A stretch of 60,831 bases of DNA from Lachnospiraceae bacterium (GCA_017540605.1 JAFYAS010000039.1:1-60831), one strand, 5' to 3'; positions 43,979-52,796 are shown, counted from the stretch's first letter. Made by a program: numbers and translations. The notes: generated from the sequence alone by a model not told the origin.

Positions 43979-45216
43979 AGGATAGATTTTATCACAACAT
44001 TGGAATAAAGCTGCTGTCCGTGATCATCGCTTTTATCATCTGGGTTTTGGTAGTGAACATTGATGATTATATCGTGACGAAGACTATTGCGAAGGTACCC
44101 GTAGAGGTGATCAATGAGGACGCTATCACGGATATCGGCAAGGTTTATGAGCTGGATGATGACGCTTATGTAGATGTGGTCGTAAAAGGACCGAGAAGTA
44201 CTGTAGAAACTATGAGCTCTGCGGATATTGATGCATATATAGATCTCCAGCTTCTTTCAGCAACGGATGCGGCGCAGGTTTTTGTATCTCCGAGAAAGGG
44301 ACTTCAGAGAAACAAGGTCACCGTGACTCCGACAAAGACTCAGATCAAGGTAAAGCTTGAGGAGCTTGTTGAGGAGTCATTGAATATCACAGTCAACATA
44401 TCCGGAACCCCTGCGGATGGCTATGCTGTCATATCAAAAAGCACTACCCCCAATATCATTACAGTCAGTGGAGCAAAGAGTGCAGTTGCAAAGATAAAAT
44501 CAGCGCAGGTTACTGTCAATATGGATGGGACTACGGCTGATGTAAAGGGAAAGATCACTCCCATTCTTTTAGGTGATGATGGTGAGATGATCAATGCAAA
44601 GAGTGTTTCCATAAGTGAGAGCGAGGTTGAGGCCAATGTCACTATAGGAAAGACTAAGACTGTTCCGGTAAAGGTAGAGACCTTCGGTACTGTGAAAGAA
44701 GGCTATACCGTTCTGGGTGTTGAATACCAGCCTGATGAGATGCTGATAGCCGGAGATGCTGAGGCCTTAAAGAATGTTACTGAGATTCTTATCAAGGATA
44801 TCAATATCAATGGGGTAGCGTCGAATTACGAGACCAATGTTTTGGTAAATGATTATCTGCCGGAGGGCGTGAAGACGGTAGAGGACAATGCAGAGATCAT
44901 GATCACTGTAAGCGTTGAGGAGCATATCTCTAAAGAGCTTACATTACTTTCTCAAAATGTAAAGCTTTCAGGTGAGAAGGAAGAGTATTCATATCAGATA
45001 ACAGAGATACTCAGTCCGAAGATCAGTATAAAGGGTCTTTATGAAGAGGTAGGAACTCTTACATTAAATGGACTTAATCCTAGCGCTGATGTATCTGAGC
45101 TTGAGCCCGGTGAATATGAGGTAGAGATTAAGTATACTATTCCCGACGGAAGTAACCTTGAGATAAGCTCTGAGGCAAAGGTAAAGCTTGTAGTATCAGA
45201 AAAGCCTCAGGTATAA
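43975..45216 (+). CDS. cdaR: YbbR-domain regulator CdaR
   Basis: A 413-residue protein with an N-terminal membrane anchor (IGIKLLSVIIAFIIWVLVVNI) and several extracytoplasmic YbbR repeats: each has the pattern PVEV/VPVKVE...VSGPxS/ITVSGAKSAV...ID/VN..G. Repeats begin near 40, 130, 220 and 310. In Bacillus and Listeria CdaR modulates CdaA activity. The first codon overlaps the cdaA stop, so the two are coupled. It ends 7 bases before the TraX-like gene. The length is in the family range. Confidence 0.93.
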   Translation: MKDRFYHNIGIKLLSVIIAFIIWVLVVNIDDYIVTKTIAKVPVEVINEDAITDIGKVYELDDDAYVDVVVKGPRSTVETMSSADIDAYIDLQLLSATDAAQVFVSPRKGLQRNKVTVTPTKTQIKVKLEELVEESLNITVNISGTPADGYAVISKSTTPNIITVSGAKSAVAKIKSAQVTVNMDGTTADVKGKITPILLGDDGEMINAKSVSISESEVEANVTIGKTKTVPVKVETFGTVKEGYTVLGVEYQPDEMLIAGDAEALKNVTEILIKDININGVASNYETNVLVNDYLPEGVKTVEDNAEIMITVSVEEHISKELTLLSQNVKLSGEKEEYSYQITEILSPKISIKGLYEEVGTLTLNGLNPSADVSELEPGEYEVEIKYTIPDGSNLEISSEAKVKLVVSEKPQV

Positions 45217-45223
45217 GATTGAT

Positions 45224-46006
45224 ATGGATGAGAATATTGAAAATAACAATGAGATAGAGGAAAGTAAGAGGGGGTTGTCATCTTCGGCGTTAAAGCTTAT
45301 CGCGATGGTCTCGATGCTCATCGACCATATTGGTGCCGGTTTTTTGGAGAAGGGATATCTTCCCTACTTAAAGAGAAGCTTTGGTGGTACATCTGCCATA
45401 TATGAAAAATGGGATCTGATAGATTCCTATATGCGCTTGATTGGAAGACTTGCTTTCCCGATTTTTTGCTTTGTTCTGGTGGAAGGCTTTTTGCATACGA
45501 GAGATCTGAAAAAATATCTTGCGAGACTTTTTATATTTGCCATCATTTCAGAGATCCCCTTTGATATGTGCTTTAGAAAAGCGTATGTAAACTGGAATTA
45601 TCAGAATGTGATCTGGACCATGTTCCTTGGTGTTTTAGCTATGGCGGCTCTGAAAATGATTGATGATAAAAGCACAGCAAAGGCTATGAATATTATCCTT
45701 TCCATACTTGTAGTTGTGCTTTTTGGTGCACTGGGTGTTCTGTTAAAAACAGATTACAACGGAGTAGGTGTGTGTCTTATCATTGTTTTCTGGTTCTTAA
45801 GGGACAATGAGTTTTTTAGGGATCTTTGCGGTTCCATCGTGATACTTGGAGCAGGAATTATTGAGATAGCGTCTTATCCCTCATTTGTACTGATGCATTT
45901 TTATAATGGAGAGAGAGGGATTAATTTAAAATATTTATTCTATGTGTTCTATCCGATGCATATTTTTATTATAGCATTGGTCAGGATAGCAGTATTTGGA
46001 GGGTGA
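45224..46006 (+). CDS. TraX-like membrane protein
   Basis: A 260-residue polytopic protein of the TraX family (PF05857): the N-terminal SSALKLIAMVSMLIDHIGAGFL is the family signature, with FPIFCFVLVEGFLHTRDLKKYLARLFIFAIISEIPFD following and about seven helices in all. TraX of F plasmid acetylates pilin; chromosomal Firmicutes homologues have no known function, though they may be acyltransferases acting on envelope polymers. It begins 7 bases after cdaR and ends 4 bases before the chorismate mutase gene, so it is part of the operon. Confidence 0.85.
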   Translation: MDENIENNNEIEESKRGLSSSALKLIAMVSMLIDHIGAGFLEKGYLPYLKRSFGGTSAIYEKWDLIDSYMRLIGRLAFPIFCFVLVEGFLHTRDLKKYLARLFIFAIISEIPFDMCFRKAYVNWNYQNVIWTMFLGVLAMAALKMIDDKSTAKAMNIILSILVVVLFGALGVLLKTDYNGVGVCLIIVFWFLRDNEFFRDLCGSIVILGAGIIEIASYPSFVLMHFYNGERGINLKYLFYVFYPMHIFIIALVRIAVFGG

Positions 46007-46010
46007 GATT

Positions 46011-46565
46011 ATGAATCTTGAAGATGTAAGAAAAGAACTTGATCAGGTGGATCTTGAATTCAAGGAATTGTTTTTAAAGCGTATGGAGATCGCAAAGAGG
46101 ATAGCCAAGGTAAAGGCTGAGTCAGGAGATGATATATATAAGCCTGACCGAGAGACTGAGGTTATCGAAAAGCTGACAGATGGAGTTGCTCCTGAGTTTA
46201 AGAGTGAGTACGTGGCTTTTTTACGACGTCTTATGCAGCTTTCCCGTGAGATTCAATACGCCGAAAGACTCAAGATAAATGATGATTTCTTTTTGGAGGA
46301 TTCAGGTATCGCAAGCCCTTCGCACAATCGCCTGAAGGTGAGATTTGCATGTCCAGACAGATGTGGAGCACTGATGAATACCATTTCTATCATAGCCGAT
46401 TACGGTATCAATATCACAGATATCCGTATGGCTTGGGAGGCTACTGATCTGATCATTTACTTAGAGCTTGCAGCTAATATGCTCGATGAGAATATCAAGG
46501 CTCTTTTGGTTCAGCTTTATGCCGAGACAGAAGGATTAAAAATGATCGGAAGCTATCAGAAGTGA
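46011..46565 (+). CDS. chorismate mutase with C-terminal ACT domain
   Basis: A 184-residue protein. Residues 1-90 are an AroQ-type chorismate mutase (LEDVRKELDQVDLEFKELFLKRMEIAKRIAKVK, with the catalytic Arg and Lys residues; then YKPDRETEVIEKL), converting chorismate to prephenate. Residues 105-184 look like an ACT regulatory domain (LKVRFACPDRCGALMNTISIIADYGINITDIRM). In the bifunctional P-protein a prephenate dehydratase domain lies between these two; here it is absent. ATG 46011 follows GGAGGGTGAGATT, so the upstream in-frame start at 45996 is not used. The tyrA gene at the right end could use the prephenate. Why it sits in the c-di-AMP operon is unclear. Confidence 0.82.
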   Translation: MNLEDVRKELDQVDLEFKELFLKRMEIAKRIAKVKAESGDDIYKPDRETEVIEKLTDGVAPEFKSEYVAFLRRLMQLSREIQYAERLKINDDFFLEDSGIASPSHNRLKVRFACPDRCGALMNTISIIADYGINITDIRMAWEATDLIIYLELAANMLDENIKALLVQLYAETEGLKMIGSYQK

Positions 46566-46587
46566 TAGCTTCCGGTTTGGAATTATG

Positions 46588-47511
46588 TTATACATTTGTG
46601 TGATCTGTATCGGATACGAATTTGTATTGGCTTCTATATTGCTTTGGAGACATATTCATGACCTTGCCGAAGGTTTCGGTATAGTAGCTGGCACTATTGA
46701 AGCCGTTTAAGAATGCCACCTCGGTGATGCTTTTATCATAGTCGCTAAGGGTTTTTAAGCTTTTTCTGATCCTATAGTGTGTCAGATAATTCATGGGAGA
46801 GAGTCTAAGGGTCTCCTGAAAGAGGGAATTACATTTGCTTTTTGATATCATCCCTGCCTTGGCTATATCGTCAAGGGTAATCTTTTCTGCAAAATGTGCC
46901 TGAATATATGTGATCATATTCTTTAATGGTGCAGTCTTTATATTGGTTCTATATTGGTTCATTTTATTTATTCCATTTTTATACAATAGATTCCAAAATT
47001 CATTGATATATATATTTGCTCTTATAGGGTCATTATATTCCCCCGGTTTTGTGACCTCATAAACCTTCTTTATAAGCTCAAGACATTCCACCTTCCAGGG
47101 AATATCTCTTGTGAATTTGAGGGCATCATTGGCTTTGCTGAAGGTCAGGGGATAAACGAATTTTTCTGCCATGGCATCAGAGCTTTTTAGAATAGCTGTA
47201 TCAAAAATAACAAGGATATAGTCGCAGTCCTCGCTTTCCCCAAGAGTGGAGAAGTGCATTCTGCCGGAATTGACAAGAACACCTTCACCTTCTTTCAAAG
47301 GAACGGAATTCTCATTGATATAGTATATAAGATCTCCCTTTAGTACATAGACCAATTCTATCTCGTTGTGCCAGTGTACAGGAACACGATAATTCGGATA
47401 CAGACTTTCGGAGGTGATCTTTGATTTGATCGGAGTGTATGGAGAGTTGTATGTAATGATCTCTGAAAGATTGGAATCTATATTCAGATATACCATTTTT
47501 TTATTATCCAT
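46588..47511 (-). CDS. AraC family transcriptional regulator
   Basis: A 307-residue regulator. The N-terminal half is a cupin sensor (VPVHWHNEIELVYVLKGDLIYYINENSVPLKEGEGVLVNSGRMH), usual for sugar or small-molecule binding; the last 100 residues hold two helix-turn-helix units (ITLDDIAKAGMISKSKCNSLFQ; ITEVAFLNGFNSASYYTETFGKVMNMSPKQYRSQY). ATG 47511 follows AAAAGGAGGACAAAA. It stands alone, convergent with the c-di-AMP operon, so its target is not shown by context; a sugar-utilisation operon elsewhere is likely. A promoter is visible 42-70 bases upstream. Confidence 0.92.
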   Translation of the reverse strand: MDNKKMVYLNIDSNLSEIITYNSPYTPIKSKITSESLYPNYRVPVHWHNEIELVYVLKGDLIYYINENSVPLKEGEGVLVNSGRMHFSTLGESEDCDYILVIFDTAILKSSDAMAEKFVYPLTFSKANDALKFTRDIPWKVECLELIKKVYEVTKPGEYNDPIRANIYINEFWNLLYKNGINKMNQYRTNIKTAPLKNMITYIQAHFAEKITLDDIAKAGMISKSKCNSLFQETLRLSPMNYLTHYRIRKSLKTLSDYDKSITEVAFLNGFNSASYYTETFGKVMNMSPKQYRSQYKFVSDTDHTNV

Positions 47512-47552
47512 TTTTTGTCCTCCTTTTCATTCTGTGGAATATTGTTATAAAA

Positions 47553-47581
47553 CTATAACATTTTGTGATAGATTTAGTCAA
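47553..47581 (-). promoter_or_regulatory. probable promoter of the AraC regulator
   Basis: On minus, TTGACT (47576-47581), 17 bases, TTATAG (47553-47558), giving a leader of about 35 bases before the ATG. Confidence 0.6.
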
Positions 47582-47627
47582 GAGGATTTAGTAGTATATA
47601 GTTGTATTAAATATGCCCCCCCATATT

Positions 47628-47665
47628 CGGGTTGTTCGGGATATTCCCGGGCAGCCCGGTTTTTT
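47628..47665 (+). terminator. orphan strong terminator on plus, upstream of the AraC gene
   Basis: CGGGTTGTTCGGGA / TCCCGGGCAGCCCG, 14 pairs including G-U, with a TAT loop (47628-47658) and GTTTTTTA. No plus-strand gene ends here: the nearest upstream gene on plus stops at 46565 and the AraC gene runs the other way. It may end a short RNA starting near 47600 or block antisense transcription. Confidence 0.7.
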
Positions 47666-47776
47666 ATTGCTGTTTTTAAGGCTTATTTTTTTAGGGTTAA
47701 TAAGAATATAAGACTTACTTCGTCAATATGCTGAGAATAAGATTGTTGTTTTGTGCAATAATTACCTGTAAATTGG

Positions 47777-47805
47777 TTGAATTTTCGAATAACTTATAGT
47801 ATAAT
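47777..47805 (+). promoter_or_regulatory. promoter of the structured RNA gene
   Basis: TTGAAT (47777-47782), exactly 17 bases, perfect TATAAT (47800-47805); start of RNA expected near 47812. Confidence 0.8.
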
Positions 47806-47811
47806 AAATAT

Positions 47812-48028
47812 AACTTCAAACGGATACCTGAAATGTTCGACACTCCTATAATTTTGAACCTACATTACTCTTTGACGGGATTCCGCGTATCGTTGTAGAT
47901 GTCACGCCACCATTTATGGAGGATCACAGAAGCCGCGATCAGGTTGCCCACCTAGCTCTGCTAGGAGTCAAAAGTAGGAACCGGCATTTCGGGGAACATT
48001 TAGAAAGCAGCGAAGCTGCTTTCTTTTT
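47812..48028 (+). ncRNA. ssrS: probable 6S RNA
   Basis: A noncoding stretch of about 185 bases plus terminator. The closing stem pairs CCTGAAATG (47827-47835) with CATTTCGGG (47985-47993); inside, CCTAC pairs with GTAGG. A small hairpin CCTAGC/GCTAGG (about 47951-47965) lies on the 3' side, which matches the central bubble of Firmicutes 6S RNA. The apical region is GC-rich with several short pairings. The terminator is GAAAGCAGC/GCTGCTTTC with T5 (48003-48028). 6S RNA binds sigma-A RNA polymerase and damps transcription in stationary phase. Identification rests on length, shape and isolated promoter-terminator layout; another structured RNA cannot be excluded. No reading frame exists in the stretch. 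Confidence 0.55.
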
Positions 48029-48149
48029 GTACTTTTATATGTGAAGAATTTATGATACAATGAGCAAAGGTGCATCATGCTTGCATAAAATGCACATTTG
48101 CTATGTGGCAAATTGGATTATGTGAAAGTGAAAAAGGTTATATAGGACC

Positions 48150-49019
48150 ATGGCTAAGAAGAGGAGAGGAGAACCCCTCACAAGAAAAGTTAATAGGGCG
48201 TCTGACGAGTTCTTTAGAAAATGCAGCAGTGATCATATAGTTGCATTTTCTTCACAGACCGCTTTTTTTATGCTGATGTCGATATTCCCTCTTTTGATGC
48301 TGCTTTTAAACCTCACACAGTTTCTACCCTATAAGCAGTCTGATGTGGTGGCCCTATTTTCAAGCTTTATGCCACAGGAATTTATGAAATATGTTGAGAG
48401 GATCATTGAAGATCTGTATGAAAAGTCTCAGATGCCTATATTCTCGGTTTCCATCTTTTTATTTTTATGGACGGCAGCAAAGGGTATGTATGCTATCGGC
48501 AATGGCTTGGATTCTATTTATGACTGTGAGGAATATAGGAATTTCTTTAAGGGAAGGTTTATCGGGATATTTTATACCCTGATATTTATGGTGTTTTTGG
48601 TGGTTCTTCTTTGCCTTTTCGTCTTTGGTAATACTATCATAGACAAGATCATCAAGGCCTTTCCGGGTATGAACCCTGCCTTTGAGATGATTCTTAATTT
48701 AAGATCTGCCTTTGGTGTGATCATTCTTTTTGTGTTCTTCTGTCTGCTTTTTTCAATAGTGCCTCACAAGAAGAATAAGCCATTCTCACAGATGTGGGGA
48801 GCAGCCTTTTCGGCAGCGGGATGGATAATTCTTTCTATAGTCTTTAGGTTGTATTTTGATAAGTTTAGCGGTTTTTCATATATGTATGGAAGTATCACAA
48901 CCGTTCTGATGGCTATGATATGGCTATACTTCTGTATATATATCATTTTCCTTGGCGGAGAGGTGAACTGCTATCTGGCAAGAAGAAGAGAGAGGATAAG
49001 GAAAAAAACACTCAAATAA
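48150..49019 (+). CDS. YihY/BrkB family membrane protein
   Basis: A 289-residue inner-membrane protein with six helices. The signature VAFSSQTAFFMLMSIFPLLMLLLNLTQ and AAGWIILSIVFRLYFDKFSGFSYMYGSITTVLMAMIWLYFCIYIIFLGGEVN match YihY/BrkB; the family was once called ribonuclease BN, but no nuclease motif is present. Function is unknown, possibly transport. The C-terminus is basic. Start ATG 48150 with TATAGGA upstream. Upstream bases 48055-48100 hold a TACAAT -10 and an imperfect GCAAAGGTGCAT/ATGCACATTTGC hairpin without a T tract. It ends at a terminator shared with the GH25 gene. Confidence 0.92.
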   Translation: MAKKRRGEPLTRKVNRASDEFFRKCSSDHIVAFSSQTAFFMLMSIFPLLMLLLNLTQFLPYKQSDVVALFSSFMPQEFMKYVERIIEDLYEKSQMPIFSVSIFLFLWTAAKGMYAIGNGLDSIYDCEEYRNFFKGRFIGIFYTLIFMVFLVVLLCLFVFGNTIIDKIIKAFPGMNPAFEMILNLRSAFGVIILFVFFCLLFSIVPHKKNKPFSQMWGAAFSAAGWIILSIVFRLYFDKFSGFSYMYGSITTVLMAMIWLYFCIYIIFLGGEVNCYLARRRERIRKKTLK

Positions 49020-49053
49020 AATGCTCAGTGGTCCGGGTATCCACTGAGCATTT
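49018..49053. terminator. bidirectional terminator between convergent genes
   Basis: AAATGCTCAGTGG / CCACTGAGCATTT, 13 perfect pairs, 9-base loop, T5 on plus; A-rich flank serves minus. Confidence 0.9.
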
Positions 49054-49077
49054 TTGACTTTTGACCCTGGTATCATA

Positions 49078-51330
49078 TTATTTTGTTTGCTTTTTAACCT
49101 TTTTGGCAACGGAAATGATGGTTACTTTTCCGAATTTTCTATATGCTGCTACCTTGTAGCTATAGTTTGTTCTTCTTCCAAGTTTCTTGTTGGTGTATTT
49201 ATTGGTCTTAACCTGATCGATCTTTTCGTAGGTTTTATTACTGCTGTTATATCTGTATATATAATATCCATCAGCATTCTTGACCTTTTTCCACTTCAAT
49301 GTAATAGAGTTACTTGTTGAAGTAGCCTTTAGGTTCTTTACAGCATCAGGCCTCGTGGAGGCTTTTACTGTATCTGAGAATTCACCGTAGTACTTTTTAT
49401 TGCCAACCTTTACGAAACCTCTTACCTTAAAGGTGTATTTCTTGCCCTTTTCAAGCTTTTTAACCTTTACCCAAGAAAGTCTGTCCTCTGTGGTAGTGGC
49501 AAGCTTTTTGTAAGAGCCTGTTATCTTTCCGTAAACCTCGTAGCCTGTAGCTCCCATCACCTCGTTCCATGTGAAGTTTAAGTAGTTGCTACCTGCGGCT
49601 ATAGGCCTCAATCCTGATACTCTGGCTACGCTTGTTGCTGCTCCAAGGGTTTCTGAGCAGTTGCCGTCGAAATCGTTGTATACTCCACAGACACGGATGT
49701 TGTAGACAGCACCTGATTCAAGCTCCGAAAGTGTTATTGAGTTTTCTTCGGAGAAACCCAAAAGAGTGTATTTATCTTTTTCAGCATCGTAGTCATATAC
49801 ATTGTAGGATACGGCATTGGCAACCTTGTTCCATGTAAGACTGATGCTTTCCGTATCATAGGATTTGACCTTTACTTTCTTGGGGGCATTGAGCTTTGCG
49901 CTGAGCTTTAGAGTCTTTGTAAAAGCATCATTAAGATAATCAATGCCGCCTGAAGAGTTCTCAATACCTGCTCTTACCTGATAGTATCCAAAGGAATCAA
50001 TAGTCAGATCCTTTTCTGTGAATGTAGTAACTGAGGCATCAAGCTCAGCTATCATCTCATATTTCTTGCCATCTAAGCTTTTGAAAATACCGTGTTTCTT
50101 GATGGTAGGGTAGGTAACCCAGTTGATGGTTATTGAGTTCTCTGTAGCAGAGGTGGTGATCTGATCTACGGATACGCCAACGCCATCTGAGCTAACTAAA
50201 GAGTAATCACTTTCATAATCATCACCATCGTAGAGATGGTAGTAGGCGGTAACAGCAATATTTCTCTTCTCGCCTCCAGGAAGATCAGTAAGCGTGCAGC
50301 TTGTATTTCTTATACCTTTTAGGGTCTTTAAGAGAGTTAATTCATCGGTTTCCTCGTCATAGCTATATACCTTGTAGCCATAAGCTGCTCTTACTCTGTC
50401 CCATTTAAGCGAAACACCTGTATAGCTCTTTGCTGTGATCTTTAGGTTTTCCGGTTGATCCGGCTCCTTCATGTATCTTACATCCATATCCACGTTGCCG
50501 CTTATACCACTGACTCTTCCGATACTTGAGTACTGCCAATAATCCATCCAGCCTTCGTAGTTGGTCTGTTGTGTATAATGAGCAAACCAGATGGGGTATT
50601 TTTCAGCAAGCTCAGGTCCATTGGCTGCATAGCCCATCAGATTCTTTCCGGCGTAGACCATACCTACATAGCCTTTTTTCTCACATTCGTCACAGAAGGC
50701 GGAGATGACCTTGGTAGCCTTTGCCTTTGAAAGATGGGCGTTGTAGAGACGTCCGCCGCATACATATTTCCCGTTTACATAGGATGATGAATATTCATAG
50801 TCCATAACAACGGGAAGGTGTATGTTGTATTTCTTGGAAAGGTTGATGGCATAATCAGCCTCTTCCCTTGCTTCCTTCTCTGTGATAGCCTGAGAGAAAA
50901 TATAGACACCTACATCAACGCCTGCTTCGTTGGCGTTCTTTAGGTTGGTTTCATACATAGTATCCTCGCCCAGCTCGCCGGTGGTAGTTCCTCTGTAGGC
51001 AACTCTTACGATGGCGAAATCGATGCCGTCAGCCTTTACCTTTTTCCAGTCGATATTTGCCTGGTACTTTGAGATATCGATTCCTTCGATAACCTCGCAG
51101 TCAACATACTGATCGTTGTGGATCTCTTCATTTCTTCCTACCTGTCCGCCGGAGATAGGCATAAGTCCCGATGACCTATCGGAGAGCTCCTGCTTTTGCT
51201 TTTCAATGTAGTATAGCGGATCATCCTGTTCCTCAGGAACCTTGCCAAGGGCTTTGGCGTTGGTGAAAAATGAACCTGCCAGAAGTACTGACAAACCTAA
51301 GGTTAACAATAATTTCTTTTTTGATCTCAT
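49078..51330 (-). CDS. secreted GH25 lysozyme with fibronectin-III-like repeats
   Basis: A 750-residue secreted peptidoglycan muramidase. Signal peptide: MRSKKKLLLTLGLSVLLAG with cleavage near AKA. The GH25 domain (about 75-275) shows VIEGIDISKYQANIDWKKVK, FAIVRVAYRG, DVGVYIFSQA, the catalytic Asp-x-Glu in VMDYEYS, and YWQYSS. About five Fn3-like repeats of 90 residues follow (SLTWNKV/LKWKKVKNADGYYIYRYN motifs with W-x-K-V-x-x-A-x-x-Y), which may bind the cell wall. The protein cleaves beta-1,4 MurNAc-GlcNAc bonds in the cell's own or foreign walls. ATG 51330 follows GGGAAAGATT. Confidence 0.93.
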   Translation of the reverse strand: MRSKKKLLLTLGLSVLLAGSFFTNAKALGKVPEEQDDPLYYIEKQKQELSDRSSGLMPISGGQVGRNEEIHNDQYVDCEVIEGIDISKYQANIDWKKVKADGIDFAIVRVAYRGTTTGELGEDTMYETNLKNANEAGVDVGVYIFSQAITEKEAREEADYAINLSKKYNIHLPVVMDYEYSSSYVNGKYVCGGRLYNAHLSKAKATKVISAFCDECEKKGYVGMVYAGKNLMGYAANGPELAEKYPIWFAHYTQQTNYEGWMDYWQYSSIGRVSGISGNVDMDVRYMKEPDQPENLKITAKSYTGVSLKWDRVRAAYGYKVYSYDEETDELTLLKTLKGIRNTSCTLTDLPGGEKRNIAVTAYYHLYDGDDYESDYSLVSSDGVGVSVDQITTSATENSITINWVTYPTIKKHGIFKSLDGKKYEMIAELDASVTTFTEKDLTIDSFGYYQVRAGIENSSGGIDYLNDAFTKTLKLSAKLNAPKKVKVKSYDTESISLTWNKVANAVSYNVYDYDAEKDKYTLLGFSEENSITLSELESGAVYNIRVCGVYNDFDGNCSETLGAATSVARVSGLRPIAAGSNYLNFTWNEVMGATGYEVYGKITGSYKKLATTTEDRLSWVKVKKLEKGKKYTFKVRGFVKVGNKKYYGEFSDTVKASTRPDAVKNLKATSTSNSITLKWKKVKNADGYYIYRYNSSNKTYEKIDQVKTNKYTNKKLGRRTNYSYKVAAYRKFGKVTIISVAKKVKKQTK

Positions 51331-51445
51331 TAAATCTTTCCCTTCTTTAGTTTAGTTTTTTCCTCAACTCTTATATAATAACAATAATTTACCGGCTATG
51401 CAAGGAAAGAATGGCTTATTTCTGTGAAAAATCTGTGGTTTTTGC

Positions 51446-51735
51446 TTGACAATAGAGCATAAAATGGTTAAAATCGACATTGTGTTTTAATAATGGAAAG
51501 GCAATGAGGATGCAAAAGGGATCATGTAGGTCTGACAGAGATTGAAGTCATAGGCTGGAAGCTTCATCAGGAACGACATTTTCCTCAATTTCACATCTTA
51601 GCTGCTTCGTTGAAGGTTAGTAGGCGAGGACGTTGCACGCGTAAAGTGTTAATCGAGGATATAGCTTCTATATCGAAGCAGGGTGGTACCGCGGATATTT
51701 CGCCCCTGACCGTTAGTAGGTCAGGGCTTTTTCAT
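51446..51735 (+). promoter_or_regulatory. T-box leader (Phe) with promoter and terminator, before pheST
   Basis: Promoter TTGACA (51446-51451), 17 bases, TAAAAT (51469-51474). The 250-base leader shows stem I elements (ACAGAGA near 51536; GGCTG; GAACG; a TTC triplet in AATTTCAC near 51590 as likely Phe specifier) and the canonical T-box AGGGTGGTACCGCG (51680-51693) that binds the tRNA acceptor end. The terminator CCCTGACC / GGTCAGGG (51704-51711, 51719-51726) with T5 forms when tRNA-Phe is charged; uncharged tRNA-Phe would stabilise the antiterminator and allow expression. The 115 bases before the promoter, back to the GH25 gene, hold nothing else. Confidence 0.93.
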
Positions 51736-51752
51736 TTTTAAGGAGGTAAATG

Positions 51753-52772
51753 ATGAACGAAAAACTGGCAGCTATTCGTGAACAGACGATGGCAAAGATC
51801 AAGGAAGCCAAGGACATTGATGCTTTGAACGATATCAAGGTAAGTGTACTTGGTAAGAAGGGTGAGCTCACTCAGGTTTTAAAAAGTATGAAGGATGTAG
51901 CTCCCGAGGACAGACCTAAGGTTGGTCAGATGGTAAATGAAGCAAGAGCTATTATTGAGGATGCTCTTGAAAAATCCACAAAGGAGATCAACAGACTTCT
52001 TCGTTCCGAGAAGATGAAGAGAGAGGTCATAGATGTGACCCTTCCCGGAGTGAAGCATATGAAGGGACACAGACATCCCAACGAGATCGCTCTTGAGGAT
52101 CTTGAGAGAGTATTTGTCGGTATGGGTTACGAGATTGTTGAGGGTCCTGAGATCGAGTATGATAAATACAACTTCGAGCTTTTGAATATACCTGCCAATC
52201 ATCCCGCAAAGGATGAGCAGGACACCTTCTATATCACCAAGGATATTCTTCTTAGAACTCAGACCTCGCCTGTACAGGCTCGTGTTATGGAGACAGGACG
52301 TATGCCTATCCGTATAGTTTCTCCCGGAAGAGTATTCCGTTCAGATGAGGTTGATGCAACCCATTCGCCTTCCTTCCATCAGGTAGAGGGACTTGTGGTT
52401 GATAAGGGGATCACATTTGCGGATCTTAAGGGAACACTCCTTCAGTTCGCTCAAGAGTTTTTTGGAAAGAATACAAAGATCAAGCTTAGACCTCATCATT
52501 TCCCTTTTACAGAGCCTTCAGCAGAGGTTGATATAAGCTGTTTCAAGTGCGGTGGAAAGGGATGCCGTATGTGTAAGGGAAGCGGCTGGATAGAGATACT
52601 TGGCTGCGGAATGGTACATCCCAAGGTACTTAAGGATTGCGGTATCGATCCCGAGGTTTACTCAGGCTTTGCATTTGGTATCGGACTTGAGAGAGTAACA
52701 CTTTTAAAGTATGAGATCGATGATATGAGATTGCTTTATGAGAACGACCTTCGTTTCCTTGAGCAGTTCTAA
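51753..52772 (+). CDS. pheS: phenylalanyl-tRNA synthetase alpha subunit
   Basis: Catalytic alpha subunit, 339 residues, normal length. N-terminal coiled coil (about 1-90), then class II synthetase motifs: GHRHPNEIALEDLERVFVGMGYE, TSPVQARVMET, RIVSPGRVFRSDEVDATHSPSFHQVEG (motif 2) and FGIGLERVTLLKY (motif 3). A four-Cys zinc-like cluster CFKCGGKGCRMCKGSGW lies near 265. ATG 51753 is six bases after AGGAGG; ATG 51750 is too close. Followed by pheT after 24 bases; both under the T-box. Confidence 0.97.
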   Translation: MNEKLAAIREQTMAKIKEAKDIDALNDIKVSVLGKKGELTQVLKSMKDVAPEDRPKVGQMVNEARAIIEDALEKSTKEINRLLRSEKMKREVIDVTLPGVKHMKGHRHPNEIALEDLERVFVGMGYEIVEGPEIEYDKYNFELLNIPANHPAKDEQDTFYITKDILLRTQTSPVQARVMETGRMPIRIVSPGRVFRSDEVDATHSPSFHQVEGLVVDKGITFADLKGTLLQFAQEFFGKNTKIKLRPHHFPFTEPSAEVDISCFKCGGKGCRMCKGSGWIEILGCGMVHPKVLKDCGIDPEVYSGFAFGIGLERVTLLKYEIDDMRLLYENDLRFLEQF

Positions 52773-52796
52773 AAGATTTGGAAAAGGAGAAATGAT

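Noticed and set aside
48055-48100. Possible sixth copy of the hexaloop motif (GAGC AAAGGT GCAT) before the YihY gene
   Set aside because: The short stem has only two good pairs, the larger hairpin has no T tract, and the -10 box would place the RNA start inside the motif. Treated as chance similarity.
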